Assembly: GCA_020137815.1 (NCBI GenBank) | Contig: CM035352.1 | Location: 7,732,905 to 7,796,904, forward strand | Reading direction: 5' to 3' | Source of the DNA: Hormiphora californensis | Taxonomy: Eukaryota > Ctenophora > Tentaculata > Cydippida > Pleurobrachiidae | DNA: 64,000 nt | Shown: piece by piece, positions 24,924 to 47,420 of the stretch | How the letters are laid out: every line of letters starts with the position of its first letter | Position numbering within the stretch: the stretch's first letter is position 1 | The notes under the pieces: model-generated | Databases searched by the model: none | Told to the model about the DNA's origin: nothing | The model's input: only the letters and a program-made list of their open reading frames with translations | Translations under genes and position numbers: made by a program

Positions 24924-27900
24924 TCATGTGTCAGTGTCTTTGTATGTTAGTTTATCAAGGAAACCATCGATATCTCGTAAAATGTAGCCAGGACCGTCCC
25001 CCTTCTGAAAGAAAAAGAGATATTTATAATCTGAGAGGGAGAGAGAGAGGTGTATGGAGAAAACTGCTGAAGTGATGAAAAATAATAACTTATTTTATTA
25101 AAAAAATAGAGAGAGAAAACTGCTGAAGTGATGAAAAATAATAACTTATTCATTTTATTAAAAAACACTTTACCTTTTTCTTCCTAGGCCCTCGCTTTGT
25201 TTTTGGCATGGGTGGGCTCTGCATTGGTTCCTCTTTCCGATCCACTTTTACAATCTGTTGTTTAACTGGTTTCGCACATGTCTCAGTAGAAGCCGACTTT
25301 GTTCTCCCAGATTTCTTAGTCTCCTTCTTCTTCTTAGGGAGCCCACAAAACCTGACATGAACCACATACCCTGCCTTTCCCCGGAACTGCCTCCCACATT
25401 TATCACACATGAGGTCCTGACAGCACTTCTCCGAGTGTGCAGTTGCCTCCTTTTGTGTGGGGAACTGCCGGGTACACTTTGTACACAGGTAGGGCTCCAT
25501 CTTGTTAGCTAGGTTGCTGTACCATTCCTCTGTGCTGTCCTCCACTGGGGCAGGAGGGACAGGACCTACCTCTACCTCGGCGTGCACAACCCCACCTTCA
25601 TCTTGGTTACTGGAGGAAGGGAGAGGAGAGGGTTGGGGCTGGTCAGGTAATCCATTTGATTCCACGGAGATGAGACCAATAATATCAACTTCATTGTCCG
25701 GGGTTTTAACCGGGGAAGGTTCAGTCGAGGAGGGTGGGTTTTTAGCAGGACTATCAACATCAGATTCACTCAGATTGAGTGACCGGTTCTGTGGTGGTTG
25801 ATGAGGTGGGTCTACCGACTCTGACGTCACCGTGCTTATGACGTCACCAGGTGTTGCTGTTTCCTCATCACTACTCTCCAATAGGTCCTTCTCTTGGGAG
25901 GATGGAGGTGGGAGGGAGTTGGTTGCCTCTCTGATCTCATCATCATCACCTTCATCACTATCATCATGGTCATCATCCTCACCCTCACTGTCAGTCACTC
26001 TAGTCCGGTATGTTGTAACCCCTGAGAATGTCACCTTTGGTCTAGATGATGTCATAGGTAGGAAGGTCTTCTCATCCCCCTTAATGACAGGGAATATAGA
26101 GGACACAGTCAGACTTCCTCCACTCTCCTCCCCTTCCCCATAGTTTCTGGGTGAGTGGGTGCTCCCCTGTTCCGAGAATTTGAAAGTCTTACCCCCCATA
26201 CTGAAGGACTTCATTCCACCATCCCTGCTGCCGTGAGGGCAGGAGCAAGAATTGTGGGAGTGTTCTGGGGGGATCACCACTGGTTTGGGCCGACTTTCAA
26301 TACTGATATCAAACCCCGAGTTAGCGTGCTCTTCAAAGAATGGAGCCCGGGGAGAAACAACAGAGGAGGGTAGAAACCCAGGAGGGGAGGGAGTGTGCCG
26401 GGTACTCGCCGCCGACTCATTTTTAGAGGTGTTATTGGTGGTGTTATTGGTAGTGTTGTTCGTATTGTTATTCGTAGCGTTGTTCGTGTTGTTGTTGAAT
26501 GACTTTAACAAATCAGCCTCCATCATCTTTGTATCTGTATCACTGAATATCGGGGTCTGGTTCAGGGATGTAGAGTTATCAAGAGGTGCTGTGGATTGTT
26601 TCTGTGGACTTTCCTCAGTTGTGGAGTTCATATCCTCCGATGGGACCTCAGCTGGTGTCTTGTAAACTGGCGACTTTTCTCTTTTCTTACTTTTGTGTCT
26701 TTCACCGCTCCTTCTTCTTTTTCTCCGGTGTCGCTTCTCACCATCCTCTTCCCCTTTTTCATGACTCCTCCTTTTCTTTTTCCTCTTCTTCTTTTTCTCT
26801 CCCTCCTCGGATCGCTCCTCTTTTCGCTTCCTCCGCTTCTTTTTCTTCTCCGTGATCTCCTCATTTTCTTTTTCAGCTTCTCCATCACCTTTTTCGACAA
26901 CACTTTCCTTTTCACCCTCCTTGTCAATATCCTTTTCAGCATCAATAGTACCTTCATTTTCCGCCCCATTTTGAGCCCCATTCACACTATCCTTCTCTTC
27001 CTCTCCAGTCTTCTTCTTTCTCGGCCTCCCCCGACCAGGCTTCTTCCCCACCTCCTTTACCACCTCCACTACCTCATCTTGCTTGGGGTCAGAGGACAAC
27101 TGCTGTCTGATCTTCTGATCCCATGTCGCTAGAGCATCCACTGCACCGATCTTCTTTCTCGGTTTAGGAGAAGGTTTGGGGGCATTATGTTTGTGGGATG
27201 GGTGAGCAGCATTCACAAGTTGGAGTCGGATCTGGTTGGGGTTCAGCGGCTGGTAGAGGGGTTTCTGGTTAAGAAACTGATTACAATGCAGAGTGGGATC
27301 AATACCACTAGGAACTCTCTCTGATCTCTCTGCTTTGGGGGCTATAATTGATATCCCTGGGGCCACTGGTCTTGGGGCAATTCTCTGCATGCCCGGTGTC
27401 TTAGGGGCAATTGGAACAAACTGCCGCATAGCAACGAGCTCAATATCTGGATACCGTTTATCAATCACCGCTGCAGTGACAGGGTTGTCAACCACAAAGG
27501 GTTGTGCTATGGTGGCAATGGAGGACATGTGAAGTGGCATAGAGGACATCTGGACGGGGCCTAGCGTCGATGACATCTTAATTGGGGTTGCTGATATCTG
27601 GAGAGGGGTTGCAGACATTTGGAGAGGAGTAGATGAGATCTGGAGTGGAGTAGAAGAGATCTGAAGTGGGGTAGATGAGGACTGGAGAGAGTTAGAGGAG
27701 ATCATTGGAGGTTGTTTAGCTGGGGTGGACGTGACCACAACAGTTTGCTGCTGATTGTCTAGATCCATGATATCGTTATTGTGTGATCCAGGTTCCAGTA
27801 ATTGATCAACTGGCATATCCAGAATATTGTCAGTATTAGTAGGGGGATGTGGAGCACCAGGTGGTTTACTAGGTGGTTGAACCACACTAGATGATTGTGC

Positions 27901-29635
27901 CACGTTGTTTGGTTGTTGCTGTAAACTGTTGTTTTGAAGCAAACTGTGGTTGGTATCTTCCCCCGATTGGTTTAGTGCCAATAGTGACAGTGCTGCTTCC
28001 TCATTTGCTGTATCCTTCTTTTGTTCTTCTGAAAAAAAAAACTTTGGTTAATGGTTACAATTTATAATTTATTTTAGAATTAAATCTAGAATTACATTTC
28101 CAGGCTACGGTTTCTCAGACACACACACCTGCTAACTTACCAAAGACAGGTTCGCTCAGTGAGCTGCAGAAATGTTCCAACCAGTGTTCATGGGTTGTCA
28201 AGGTATCCAGAGCTGCATCCTCTGGTTTCTATGGAAACAAATCGAGGTTAGAGTTCTGTGAAATGAACATATAAATACTTTACGTCAGTTCGATTAGTAG
28301 AGTGACGTCAAACCCACATACACACCCCTCTCGAGAGGGTAGAGAAACCTCTCTCTGCCCTCAATAATAGTTACCATCTTTCTTTACTTTTCACTCTCTC
28401 TAGCTCTCCCCCTCTTTCTATGTCTCCCTGCCCCCTCGAGTCTCGCTCGACCCCCTCTTTAGGTGCACTCTTTACATCTCTCTATCTCTCCTTTCTGTCG
28501 CATAACCGTAATATATGCACCCCCATTTTGTCAGATTCAATCCCCAAATCTCGAAGCTAAGTTACCTTCGAGTTAATATTGGCAGTAAGGGACTGCACAA
28601 AATCATCCCCGGAAAGTAAGCTCTGTGCCTTCCTAGGAGTGTTACACTTCCTCTTTCCTCTTCTATCAGGTGATCGTGAGGTTTGCTGCTGCTGTTTCGT
28701 AGGAGTCAGTAGTCCGGATGGATTGTAGTCGTTGTTATTGCGGGGGTAGAGAGGTGTCTGTTGGGATGAGGGGCCAGGAGGAGCGTTCAGATAGTCCTGT
28801 TGGTGTGCGGGACTGTGTTGATAAAGATGTTGCTGGAAAGACTGTGAGGGTCCATTAGATTGCTGTTGCTGGAACGACGGAGTGGGCCTGCTGCTTGACT
28901 GGTTATTGTACGCGAAGGAGGGTACTTGACAGGGTGTGGAGGTAGGAGCCTGGTGGGGTGTCCCAGTATACCCAGCAGGGGGTGTGGGATGTGGGAATGT
29001 CGAGTTGGTGGAATACCCTTTAGCAGCAGTAGGTGTCTGGTACTGAGAGCTGTTACCGGTATGGGAAGTGTTGCCGGGATGTGGTGTATAGTCTGTCCAG
29101 GAGTTCTTGCTAGTCCCTGCAGGCGTTAATCTCCCCGAGGCAGGAGGAGTAGAGACATCTGCAGGGGGTTCCTTCCGTTTCCTCTTTCTTGATTTCCTGT
29201 GTTCACTACCCCCACTATGACGTCTCTTTATCAGCTCCTTGGCCTCTCTTATCTCACTGTTCTCCAGCCGGGCCTCTAGGGTTCCCGTCTCTAGGAGGCC
29301 GTTCATAACCTGGAAACAGGGAAATGTGTTGTCAGTTGTAACTCGTACACTACTTGGTGGCAACCCATTGGAGATAATAAACTCCAGAGTTTTTATTATT
29401 AATTATATTAGCTGCTTCACTAAAAACAGTTGAGGATATCTCTAACTTCTTAAACGCTCAGTAAGGCTCTTACAACTCTGAAGAAAACCAATATATTTAC
29501 CGTAGCAAAGAATGGGCTATCTGTGTTTCCTGCAAGAGTTTTGCTGCTCTGGGCAAGTGCTCCTGCAGCGGCTGAGAATCCATTTCGCTGGAGGAATTCG
29601 TAAACTATAGCCTCAATTTCCCATTGTTTAACCAT
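24924..29635 (-). CDS. Large nuclear protein with N-terminal LisH-like motif, AT-hook and C2H2 zinc fingers
   Basis: Five exons join in frame to 1,300 residues: 29635-29501, 29309-28566, 28228-28141, 28028-25174, 25007-24924. Residues 5-30 (IVYEFLQRNGFSAAAGALAQ) fit a LisH dimerisation motif. A basic run RKSRKRKRKE lies near residue 85. The long fourth exon has tandem QISSTPLQ/QMSATPLQ repeats, an AT-hook-like core (KPGRGRPRKKK), a long Lys/Glu-rich block, an Asn/Thr run, acidic clusters, and near the end two C2H2-like fingers (YLCTKCTRQFP.., LMCDKCGRQF..). The C-terminal exon ends in IDGFLDKLTY. The architecture recalls NPAT/Mxc-type histone-locus coactivators, but I cannot confirm this. It appears to be the first gene of a minus-strand run with SIVA and XPO4. 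Confidence 0.8.
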
Positions 29636-29652
29636 GGCTGTAAGTGAATATA
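29636..29652 (-). promoter_or_regulatory. 3' splice site just upstream of the LisH gene start
   Basis: Minus strand ATATTCACTTACAG followed by CC and ATG (29635), a two-base leader. Candidate trans-splice acceptor or end of a 5'-UTR intron. Confidence 0.55.
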
Positions 29653-29910
29653 GAGTTGTTAGAATCCGTCGTGGTTCGACAAAGGAGAATGGATTTAGGG
29701 CCAAATAATTAGTGTCAGACGTGCCTAACTAATTCACATCTAGGCGAGTTAACTCGGCAGTGGCATAGCAAAGACACTGGTATATACCGTATAGTGTTAG
29801 GTTCATTTGTTATCCTAGAATTACACATATGGTCCAGTGTCTAAATGTCCCAATTATGTCGCTGCACAAAGGGTGTGTCACAATTCGTTTGAACACCACT
29901 CTTTGCCGTC

Positions 29911-30599
29911 ATGTGGGTGATGTGTCTTGTTTTCTTGTTTGGGATGGTCCGTGCTGATTTGAAGATTGTGGGGAATGGAGAGACTGAGATTAGGAACCCT
30001 GATCCGTGTGCGAGGGTGTGTACTGGCAATTCAGGTTGGTTATTGTCGAACATTGGTTTTATCCATGAAACGTTCGTAACACAGAAAATTCGTATTCTTT
30101 GGTTTTGATGAACAGTCAGGTAGATCAAGTTAGCAAGCTGACCCTCTAATTAGGATGTTGTATACCTGGGATTATGTGTCACAGTTATAATTGCCTAATT
30201 AACATGACATACACTAAATCTCTCCCAATTTAGGGACTGGAAGGAGGGTTTGGCACACCTATAAGAACGATATTACCGCGGAGGTAACCATGGCACCGTG
30301 CCGGTTTGTCACCATACCCTATGTCACAATCTCTGTGACCGGAACTGCCGGCCTTTACACCATTACAGGTGATTTACTTGAAGTTAGGGCTATCAGAAAA
30401 AAGTTTTTTGAAGGTAATCTTCAAGGAGGTGTTCATTATTAAATTTTCTTTGATCACTGAATGGTACATTTCAGGTGCCAGTACTGTATACAGCCTAACT
30501 AAGGACAGATTCAGGGTCTACCTGAGAGGAAGGAGTGCCATGGACGCGGCCGAGTGGGATTATGATATTAACTGGATCGCTATCGGGTTTATTTGTTAA
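29911..30599 (+). CDS. Small secreted H-type-lectin-like protein
   Basis: Three in-frame exons (29911-30034, 30234-30368, 30475-30599) give 127 residues. A signal peptide is clear (MWVMCLVFLFGMVRA). The rest fits the H-type-lectin-like domain common in invertebrate secreted proteins: VWHTYKNDITAEVTM, CRFVTIPYVTISVTG, then GASTVYSLTKDRFRVYL and the closing WDYDINWIAIGF. In this family the final W-x-INWIA strand packs the carbohydrate-binding beta-sandwich. Four Cys outside the core probably pair (positions in PDPCARVC, APCRF and the final FIC). The ligand cannot be told. There is no close splice acceptor before the ATG, unlike most neighbours. Confidence 0.72.
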
Positions 30600-30810
30600 T
30601 ACAATGCTGATTAATTGTGGAATTTGTCTTGATTGAATACACTTATCAAAATTAAATAGTTTCATGACTCACAGTCCCCAAAGTTGGCCCTTGCAAACCA
30701 TTTCGATATGTTTCCAAACCGATCAAATGTCCAAAATGTTGCCTAAAAATGGTTTCAACGACGGACTTTCTCAGTTTCCTTTCAATATTTTTGCTTTAGA
30801 GTCAAAGGCA

Positions 30811-31049
30811 GCGGATTATGGATCCCAGCACCGATTAAACTCCCAGAAAACCCCAGGTTTTTACCCCTCGAAAATGGCTTTGTGCATTACCAATTCTTTC
30901 TTCACACATGAGGCATCGTGTGCGACGTTATCAGTACCCAATACCCATACCGCGTATTTTCTGAGAGAAGCACCCAAATCACAGAGCGATTTTTGAGGGG
31001 GGGACCTGGGCTTCGTTTCTGGGAGTTCAATCGGGGATCCATAATCCGC
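30811..31049. repeat. Inverted repeat, about 50-bp arms with a ~140-bp loop
   Basis: GCGGATTATGGATCCCAGCA at the left is matched by GGGGATCCATAATCCGC at the right, extending through CCCAGAAA...CCCAGG / CCTGGG...TTTCTGGGAG. No target duplication was recognised. Probably a decayed MITE. Confidence 0.65.
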
Positions 31050-31059
31050 CTGGCGCCGT

Positions 31060-31725
31060 GTAAAGCAAAAAGGTTTACAAGTTTACAAGTTTACAATTAA
31101 AGTTTTATTTATAAAGAAACAGGCCTTCCCTGAATGGGTCCACCTAAATAAAATCAAGTTGAAAAACTATCCCTTCACACTCACACTCATCAGCACAGCA
31201 CAGCACATTGAGGCGAAAGGTCATTTGGAAATGGCGGGTACCCTCTGACTGGAGGACGATCGTGAAATCCTGTCAAGTAATTGCCCAATGATGATTTGAA
31301 CTGATTCAAGCTCACACAAGAATTGACAGCAGCAGGTAGAGTGTTCCATAAATGAGCTGCTCTTGGACCAAATGAGCAGTGAAATTGATTAGCTCGTTTC
31401 GTTTCTGCTCTATAGGGGTAAGGTGGTGGGACTATCCGCATACCCAGTCTAGCGTGCTGTTGAAATACTAGGTTGGCAGAGTTAGGTACAAAACCATGAA
31501 TCGTCTTCCACACATGAATCAGAATGTAGCGCTGTCTCCGACGCTGAAGGGACATAAGATTGAGCAATTTCAGTCTATCCCAATAGTCATGACCCTGCAT
31601 ACCATCAAGACGTCTGGTGAAACAACGTTGGACATTCTCAATAGCCTTGATATCACCAGCCTTGGAAGGGTTCCAGACTAGGCAACAGTACTCAAGAATA
31701 GGCCTGACCAAGGCCTGACCAAGGT
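31060..31725 (-). mobile_element. 5'-truncated non-LTR retrotransposon (LINE), C-terminal end of reverse transcriptase ORF
   Basis: The minus strand encodes 173 residues (31711-31190) typical of the region after the RT palm: ILEYCCLVWNP, a VQRCFTRR segment, LKLLNLMSLQRRRQRY and LWNTLP. Such motifs are found in Jockey/CR1-like LINEs. The 3' end carries tandem octamers TTGTAAAC (about 31075-31097 read on the minus strand), a repeat tail as in CR1-group elements. The 5' part and endonuclease are missing, so it is a dead-on-arrival copy. Confidence 0.85.
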
Positions 31726-32089
31726 TTGATTGGAATCTGAGAAATCTGAAATTCTACGATTTAAACCCGTTTAGAGGCAAAATGTGCATCGCATTATGCA
31801 TGTAGGAACATATTCATCGGGCGGGCCTCACAGAGCCTCCCCTCCTATCACAAATTTTCTTGGCTGGCGGCTGCCCGCTCCAAAACCTTCTCTGCTTCTC
31901 CGGCAAAACCCCCCCGATTTTCAGCTGAAAATAAATTTTTATTTTTATTTTTTTCTAATTCACGAACCCCAACACCGCGCTGATTAGCAAATAGCATCAC
32001 TTTTCATTTTTCACAAATTTTTTCACATTTTAGAATTTTTCGGATTTAAAAAAAGTTTCGGATTTTGGCATACGTTGCAGGCCCCTTAG

Positions 32090-32425
32090 AGGGATCCCTA
32101 ATAAAGTTGTGACTTGTCACCAAACATGTGGTTCCCGTGGCGGTGCGGCTTCAAAATGCGCGATTGTAACTTGTCACCGCATGGTTTACGCCGCGCCGCA
32201 GCTACGCGCAGTGGGAACCACGTGCGTTTTGGTACGCGCACACGCGGTGACAAGTCATCATCATCATCATCATTAACAACATTTATTATCCCGCTTTATA
32301 GCATATTTGTAAGATAACACTTAAAAAAAGAAAAACTTTACGGCTACCTCACTGCTTTCAAAAGCGGTTACAACCGCGCCTCCGCAAGACTACAGTGACA
32401 AGTCACAACTTTATTAGGGATCCCT
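32090..32425. mobile_element. MITE-like element with ~31-bp terminal inverted repeats
   Basis: AGGGATCCCTAATAAAGTTG at the left is inverted at the right (CAACTTTATTAGGGATCCCT), continuing through GTGACTTGTCAC. The flanks (GGATTTAAAAAAAGTTTCGG near 32040 and near 32630) look like one older repeat split by the insertion. It has a CATCATCATC microsatellite and no ORF of note. Confidence 0.75.
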
Positions 32426-33188
32426 ATATACTCCATTTTTTTTCAACTGTTCACCCCCCAAAGTCGTGCGCGGAATTGTTTTGCGCGTTTATCACATGTT
32501 AACGTGTAGCGCGCGCCACCAAAATTCTAATTTTTATTAAATTTCAGTTTTTGGGTGAACAGTTGAAAAAAAATGGACTTTAATATAATATAAGGGGGTG
32601 CGCGCATGAGGGGGCTGCAGCGCATTCCAATTTCGGATTTAAAAAAGTTTCGGATTTAAAAAAAGTTACACTTTAAAAAAAATTTCATGTAATGTAATGC
32701 GCGCACGTTCTAAATGCAGTGTAAATATCAATTTTATCCGCGCGTTACGTAAATTTCCGTGTTGACAAGCCACAAGACACTGAAACAGCTAGCCGATAAG
32801 AAAGCAAAGAAAACGGGATACACCTACGACCAATGTTGGCATGCGCTGCAGACCCCAAGTGCGCGCGTTTTCCACGGCTTCTAGGGCCTGTAGCATAGGG
32901 CCTGTAGCATAGGCCAACGACCAATGCATCCGTTATCTTCGACTCAGACTATCTTTCGCCATGGTGCGATCAATAACTGTTTCCATCAGGGGGCATCGGG
33001 GTAGATTGAGGGGCGAGGGCAACAGGGACGAGCAGCTATATCAAGTGGGGTAATAGACTCATTTTATGTTTAATTTATTACAGTTTTATCATTGTTAAGT
33101 GTCTACACTATTTATATTCAGGCCGATGTTGGCCGCCACCCCCCGTTGACAAGCCACGATTTTGCTTTGAAAAATTATTACTTTTTTC

Positions 33189-34134
33189 AAAAATCAACAA
33201 GAATTATTTGCATTATGTACCCATAATAAGGAACCATAATAAAGTTCAAGAGCGCACCCCATCCAAGAGCGCACCACCTCCAAAAGACACCACTCCAAGA
33301 GCGCACCACATCAAAGAGAGCTCCCCATCCAGAAGATACCGCGCGCAGGGGACACCACGCGCAGAAGAGACCGCACGCGCAAATACAACGCCGCGCTGGT
33401 CTCTTCTGCGCGTGGTGTCCCCTGCGCGTGGTATCTTCTGGATGGGGAGCTCTCTTTGATGTGGTGCGCTCTTGAAGTGGTGTCTTCTGGAGGTGGTGCG
33501 CTCTTGGATGTGGTCTCTTTTGGGTGTGGTGCGCTCTCAGGTGTGGTCTCTCTTCGATCGGGTACGCTCTTGGGTGCTCTTGGAGGCTCTTGAACTTTAT
33601 TATGGTTCCTTATGCTGTATTTCCCTGCCCAACTTCAAGGATATAAACTTTGAATCAAAGTTTGACAGCCGGCATGAGATCTGGATTGTGCCACGCCTGC
33701 TTCTAAGTGGATGCTGATATGTGAGCCGGTAAAGCTGATTGGTTGACTAATTAGACTCCAGTTTCAAGGTTATGTGATATCATGTAGTATTCAAGTCGCA
33801 GTTCATGCCATTGCCACAACTCAAAAGTGAACATTGTACAGTACAATGACGTAGGGCGCGGCGCCAAAGTTATAGACTTTCTTTGAAGTGAAACATAAAC
33901 GTCCTGTGCGCGCGCTAGTTTCCAGGAGAAGCGCCTGGTGACATCATATTTCATCAAAACAATTAATTGATTTGATGAAGGAGCGTTGTCAAGCGTTGTC
34001 CGTGACGGACGGACGGACACTTTTAGTTAACTACACAATCTGCTGATTTCTAAACCCTGAATGATCTTTTTAGCACGTGCGTGCTAAAAACATCATCCCG
34101 GGTAAATGCCCTTCGGGCATTCACCCGGGCAGGG
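33189..34134. mobile_element. Dispersed repeat 'B', copy 2
   Basis: Shares AAGAATTATT(T)GCATTATGTA and TTTCCCTGCCC with copy 1 at 6387-6946 at its left end. At the right end it shares GGCATTCACCCGGGCAGGGA, preceded by the same type of hairpin. Without the inserted palindrome (33228-33611) it would be about 560 bp, the length of copy 1. The interiors are much less alike than the ends. Confidence 0.6.
33228..33611. mobile_element. Near-perfect 384-bp palindrome inserted in repeat B
   Basis: AAGGAACCATAATAAAGTTC at the left is inverted at 33611. The arms consist of variants of AAGAGCGCACC and AAGACACCAC words. Comparison with copy 1 of repeat B shows the uninterrupted site (CATAATGCTGT), so the palindrome is an insertion with at most a 2-bp (AT) duplication. 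Confidence 0.75.
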
Positions 34135-34508
34135 AAAAAATTAACTTTTGACCTTCAAAATTTCTTAAAGACCGTCGTTCTTTAGGGGACTGATACAGGG
34201 AGTGGGAATGTAGCGTAAAATTTCACACAGAATCTCATGAGGGGTCTGCAGCATATAAGTTTTGACTTGGCATAGCCCAAGTTTTGACTTGGCCCCCTCT
34301 CACCGTGCCCTGGCCTGGCCGCTGCGACCGCTCAGAAATGTTACGAAACAACATTGATCTTGGTGACTTGTGCCATGGAACATTATTACTTTGATTGTAG
34401 GAATTCAGAACTCGCAACTTCAAAGCGCCAAAATATGTCAAACCGAACTATTGATGTGTGACAAGCAATCGGCTGCCTGTTGTATTTGACAAAGTGCAAA
34501 TATTGTTT

Positions 34509-34529
34509 TTAACTAATTTCATTGAACAG
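34509..34529 (+). promoter_or_regulatory. 3' splice site just upstream of mL54-like gene
   Basis: TTTTAACTAATTTCATTGAA followed by CAG ending at 34529, 22 bases before the ATG at 34552. Candidate trans-splice acceptor for the first gene of the plus-strand run. Confidence 0.5.
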
Positions 34530-34551
34530 ATTACTGGTCGAATGTATCAAA

Positions 34552-35856
34552 ATGATTCGTAGTATCCTAACTCGATCTTTCTCAACATCGGGTGAGTTAT
34601 GTTTTTCAATATACTCAGTAACAACTGTCTGTATAAAGCGGGATAATAAATGTTGATGATGATGTTCTGGTTCATGTAACAACTGTAACAACTGTAGTCC
34701 CAAACATTATGTTGTCACACCTTCTCTCTTTTCCAGGTTGCCGACATGCACCGGGAAGTAAACCAATGTTACCGGCAGTAGCTAGGAAGCTGCCTCGAGT
34801 TTGCAACCCAGACTTTACCAAGTAACTACAATAGGGGTGGGGGCGGGGGTGGGTGGGGGGTGGGGTTACCAAGTAATATGTTACCGGCAGTAGCTAGGAA
34901 GCTGCCTCGAGTTTGCAACCCAGATTTTACAAAGTAATATGGGTCGGATAACCTAAAAGAACTGCGTTTTGAGATAACTAAACAGCTAAATGACACACAG
35001 TTCCCTGAACCCCATGCATACCTCTCTCTCGTCCCTCAGGTGTCGGGGAGCACAGCCCTTGGATGGCCAGGAAGACCCCGAACTAGGACCTGATGAAGAC
35101 TACCCCGAGTGGCTATGGGAGCTAGCTGACTGGTACAAGAAACCAATTGATGATAAGTTGAAGGAACCGAACTGGCTGTTGTTTGCTCGAATAGAGAAAG
35201 TGCGGAAAATGATGCACCACAGCGTTCTAAAGATGAGACATGAGAATCCAACGCTGTATGAAAAAATTAAGTTTCCCACGGACGAAGAAGTCATCGATCA
35301 GTAAGTTTAATGCAAATATTTTATTTTCTGGGTGAGATACAAACTTTCTCCACGAGTCCCTTTCCAAGTCCTAACTCCCTCTTCCCCTATATCAGCATTG
35401 TCCTAACCCCCTTTCCCTCTTTAACATTAAGTCCTAACCCCCTATCCCCCTATATCAGCATTGTCCTAACTCCCTATCCCCTTTATCAGCATTGTCCAAA
35501 CTCCCTCTTCCCCTATATCAGCATTTTCCAAACTCCCTCTATCCCTTATATCAGTATTGTCCTAACTCCCTATTCCCCTATATCAGCATTGTCCTAACTC
35601 CCTCTTCCCCTATATCAGCATTGTCCAAACTCCCTATCCCCCTATATCAGCATTGTCCTAACTCCCTATCCCTTATATCAGTATCCGAGAATGGGAGGCT
35701 AAACGAAGTGGCATCCACGCAGAGAGAGATGAGAGGGTTGATCTGAGGGAACAGGCGAACAGAGAGATTAATAGCAGAAAGGGCGGCCTCGCAGCGCTCG
35801 CTGAAAGAGTGGAACCCCAGGATTGGACCTTTGAATGGGTGGAGGATAAAAACTGA
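34552..35856 (+). CDS. MRPL54: Mitochondrial ribosomal protein mL54-like
   Basis: Four exons (34552-34591, 34737-34821, 35040-35300, 35682-35856) join in frame to 186 residues. The N-terminus MIRSILTRSFSTS is a typical mitochondrial targeting peptide. The core LGPDEDYPEWLWELADWYKK corresponds to the mL54 signature (PD.EYPEWLFEMNLG), followed by a basic helix that matches the RK-rich end of mL54. Human mL54 has 138 residues; the extra ~57 are an acidic/basic C-terminal extension (EWEAKRSGIHAERDERV...) from exon 4, not recognised. Part of exon 2 is duplicated in intron 2 (34876-34942). It is the first gene of a co-directional run with MMS19. Confidence 0.75.
34751..34942. repeat. Duplicated segment of mL54 exon 2 with its donor
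   Basis: The stretch from ATGTTACCGGCAGTAGCTAG to TTTACCAAGTAACT is repeated 124 bp downstream (34876-34942) with TTTACAAAGTAATATG, so a second exon-2-like end and donor lie in the intron. Confidence 0.85.
35380..35681. repeat. Minisatellite of decoy 3' splice sites before mL54 exon 4
   Basis: About ten copies of a ~28-bp unit (CCCCTATATCAGCATTGTCC). Each offers a TATATCAG acceptor; the last, CCCTTATATCAG at 35670-35681, is the real one. Confidence 0.85.
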
Positions 35857-36052
35857 GAGAGGGAGATAGAGAGAATAAGTTTTGTAACTAAGTTATTTGA
35901 GTACTTTATAAAACGCTGTAAAAGGCTAGGTCATACTTCAATTTTATTCCCTAAAGCCTGGACGAACCCTTGATTAAGCTGGAGGTCGTTCTTCCAAAAT
36001 AACCTAGTGCAATTGAGAATTATCATTTGCCCCTCTTCTCTCACTAGTCCTT

Positions 36053-36135
36053 AGAAATGAACCCAGAATGACCCCTCCCTATCTCTAGAAATGAACCCAG
36101 AATGACCCCTCCCTATCTCTAGAAATGAACCCAGA

Positions 36136-36138
<3 letters not shown>
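36053..36138. repeat. Triplicated leader/start region of MMS19
   Basis: The unit TAGAAATGAACCCAGAATGA plus CCCCTCCCTATCTC occurs three times; it contains both the splice acceptor (CTATCTCTAG) and the ATGACCCC start. Only the last copy (ATG 36136) opens into the CDS. Confidence 0.85.
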
Positions 36139-47239
<11,101 letters not shown>

Positions 47240-47401
47240 TTTTATATTTCGTATCTTTTATTTTTAGTTTTTGGCTCGAATTTCCCACACCTCTCAAATG
47301 TATTCTGATGTATCTTCTTTCTAAAATCAAACCCCTTGTTAACGAAATTGCCTCTCACTGAAAAGTGATGAGGGGTTATTTCGTTACCAACTATACTAAC
47401 C

Positions 47402-47416
47402 ACACTATAATACTAG
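47402..47416 (+). promoter_or_regulatory. Candidate trans-splice acceptor before the SDR gene
   Basis: CTATACTAACCACACTATAA then TACTAG; AG at 47415-47416 leaves four bases before ATG 47421. A branch-point-like TACTAAC lies 20 bases upstream. The MMS19 stop is only 181 bp before the ATG and no good donor is seen in the gap. Confidence 0.65.
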
Positions 47417-47420
47417 CCTG

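Noticed and set aside
25258-27532. Plus-strand frames opposite the LisH gene's long exon
   Set aside because: Antisense shadows of a phase-verified exon, with no independent support.
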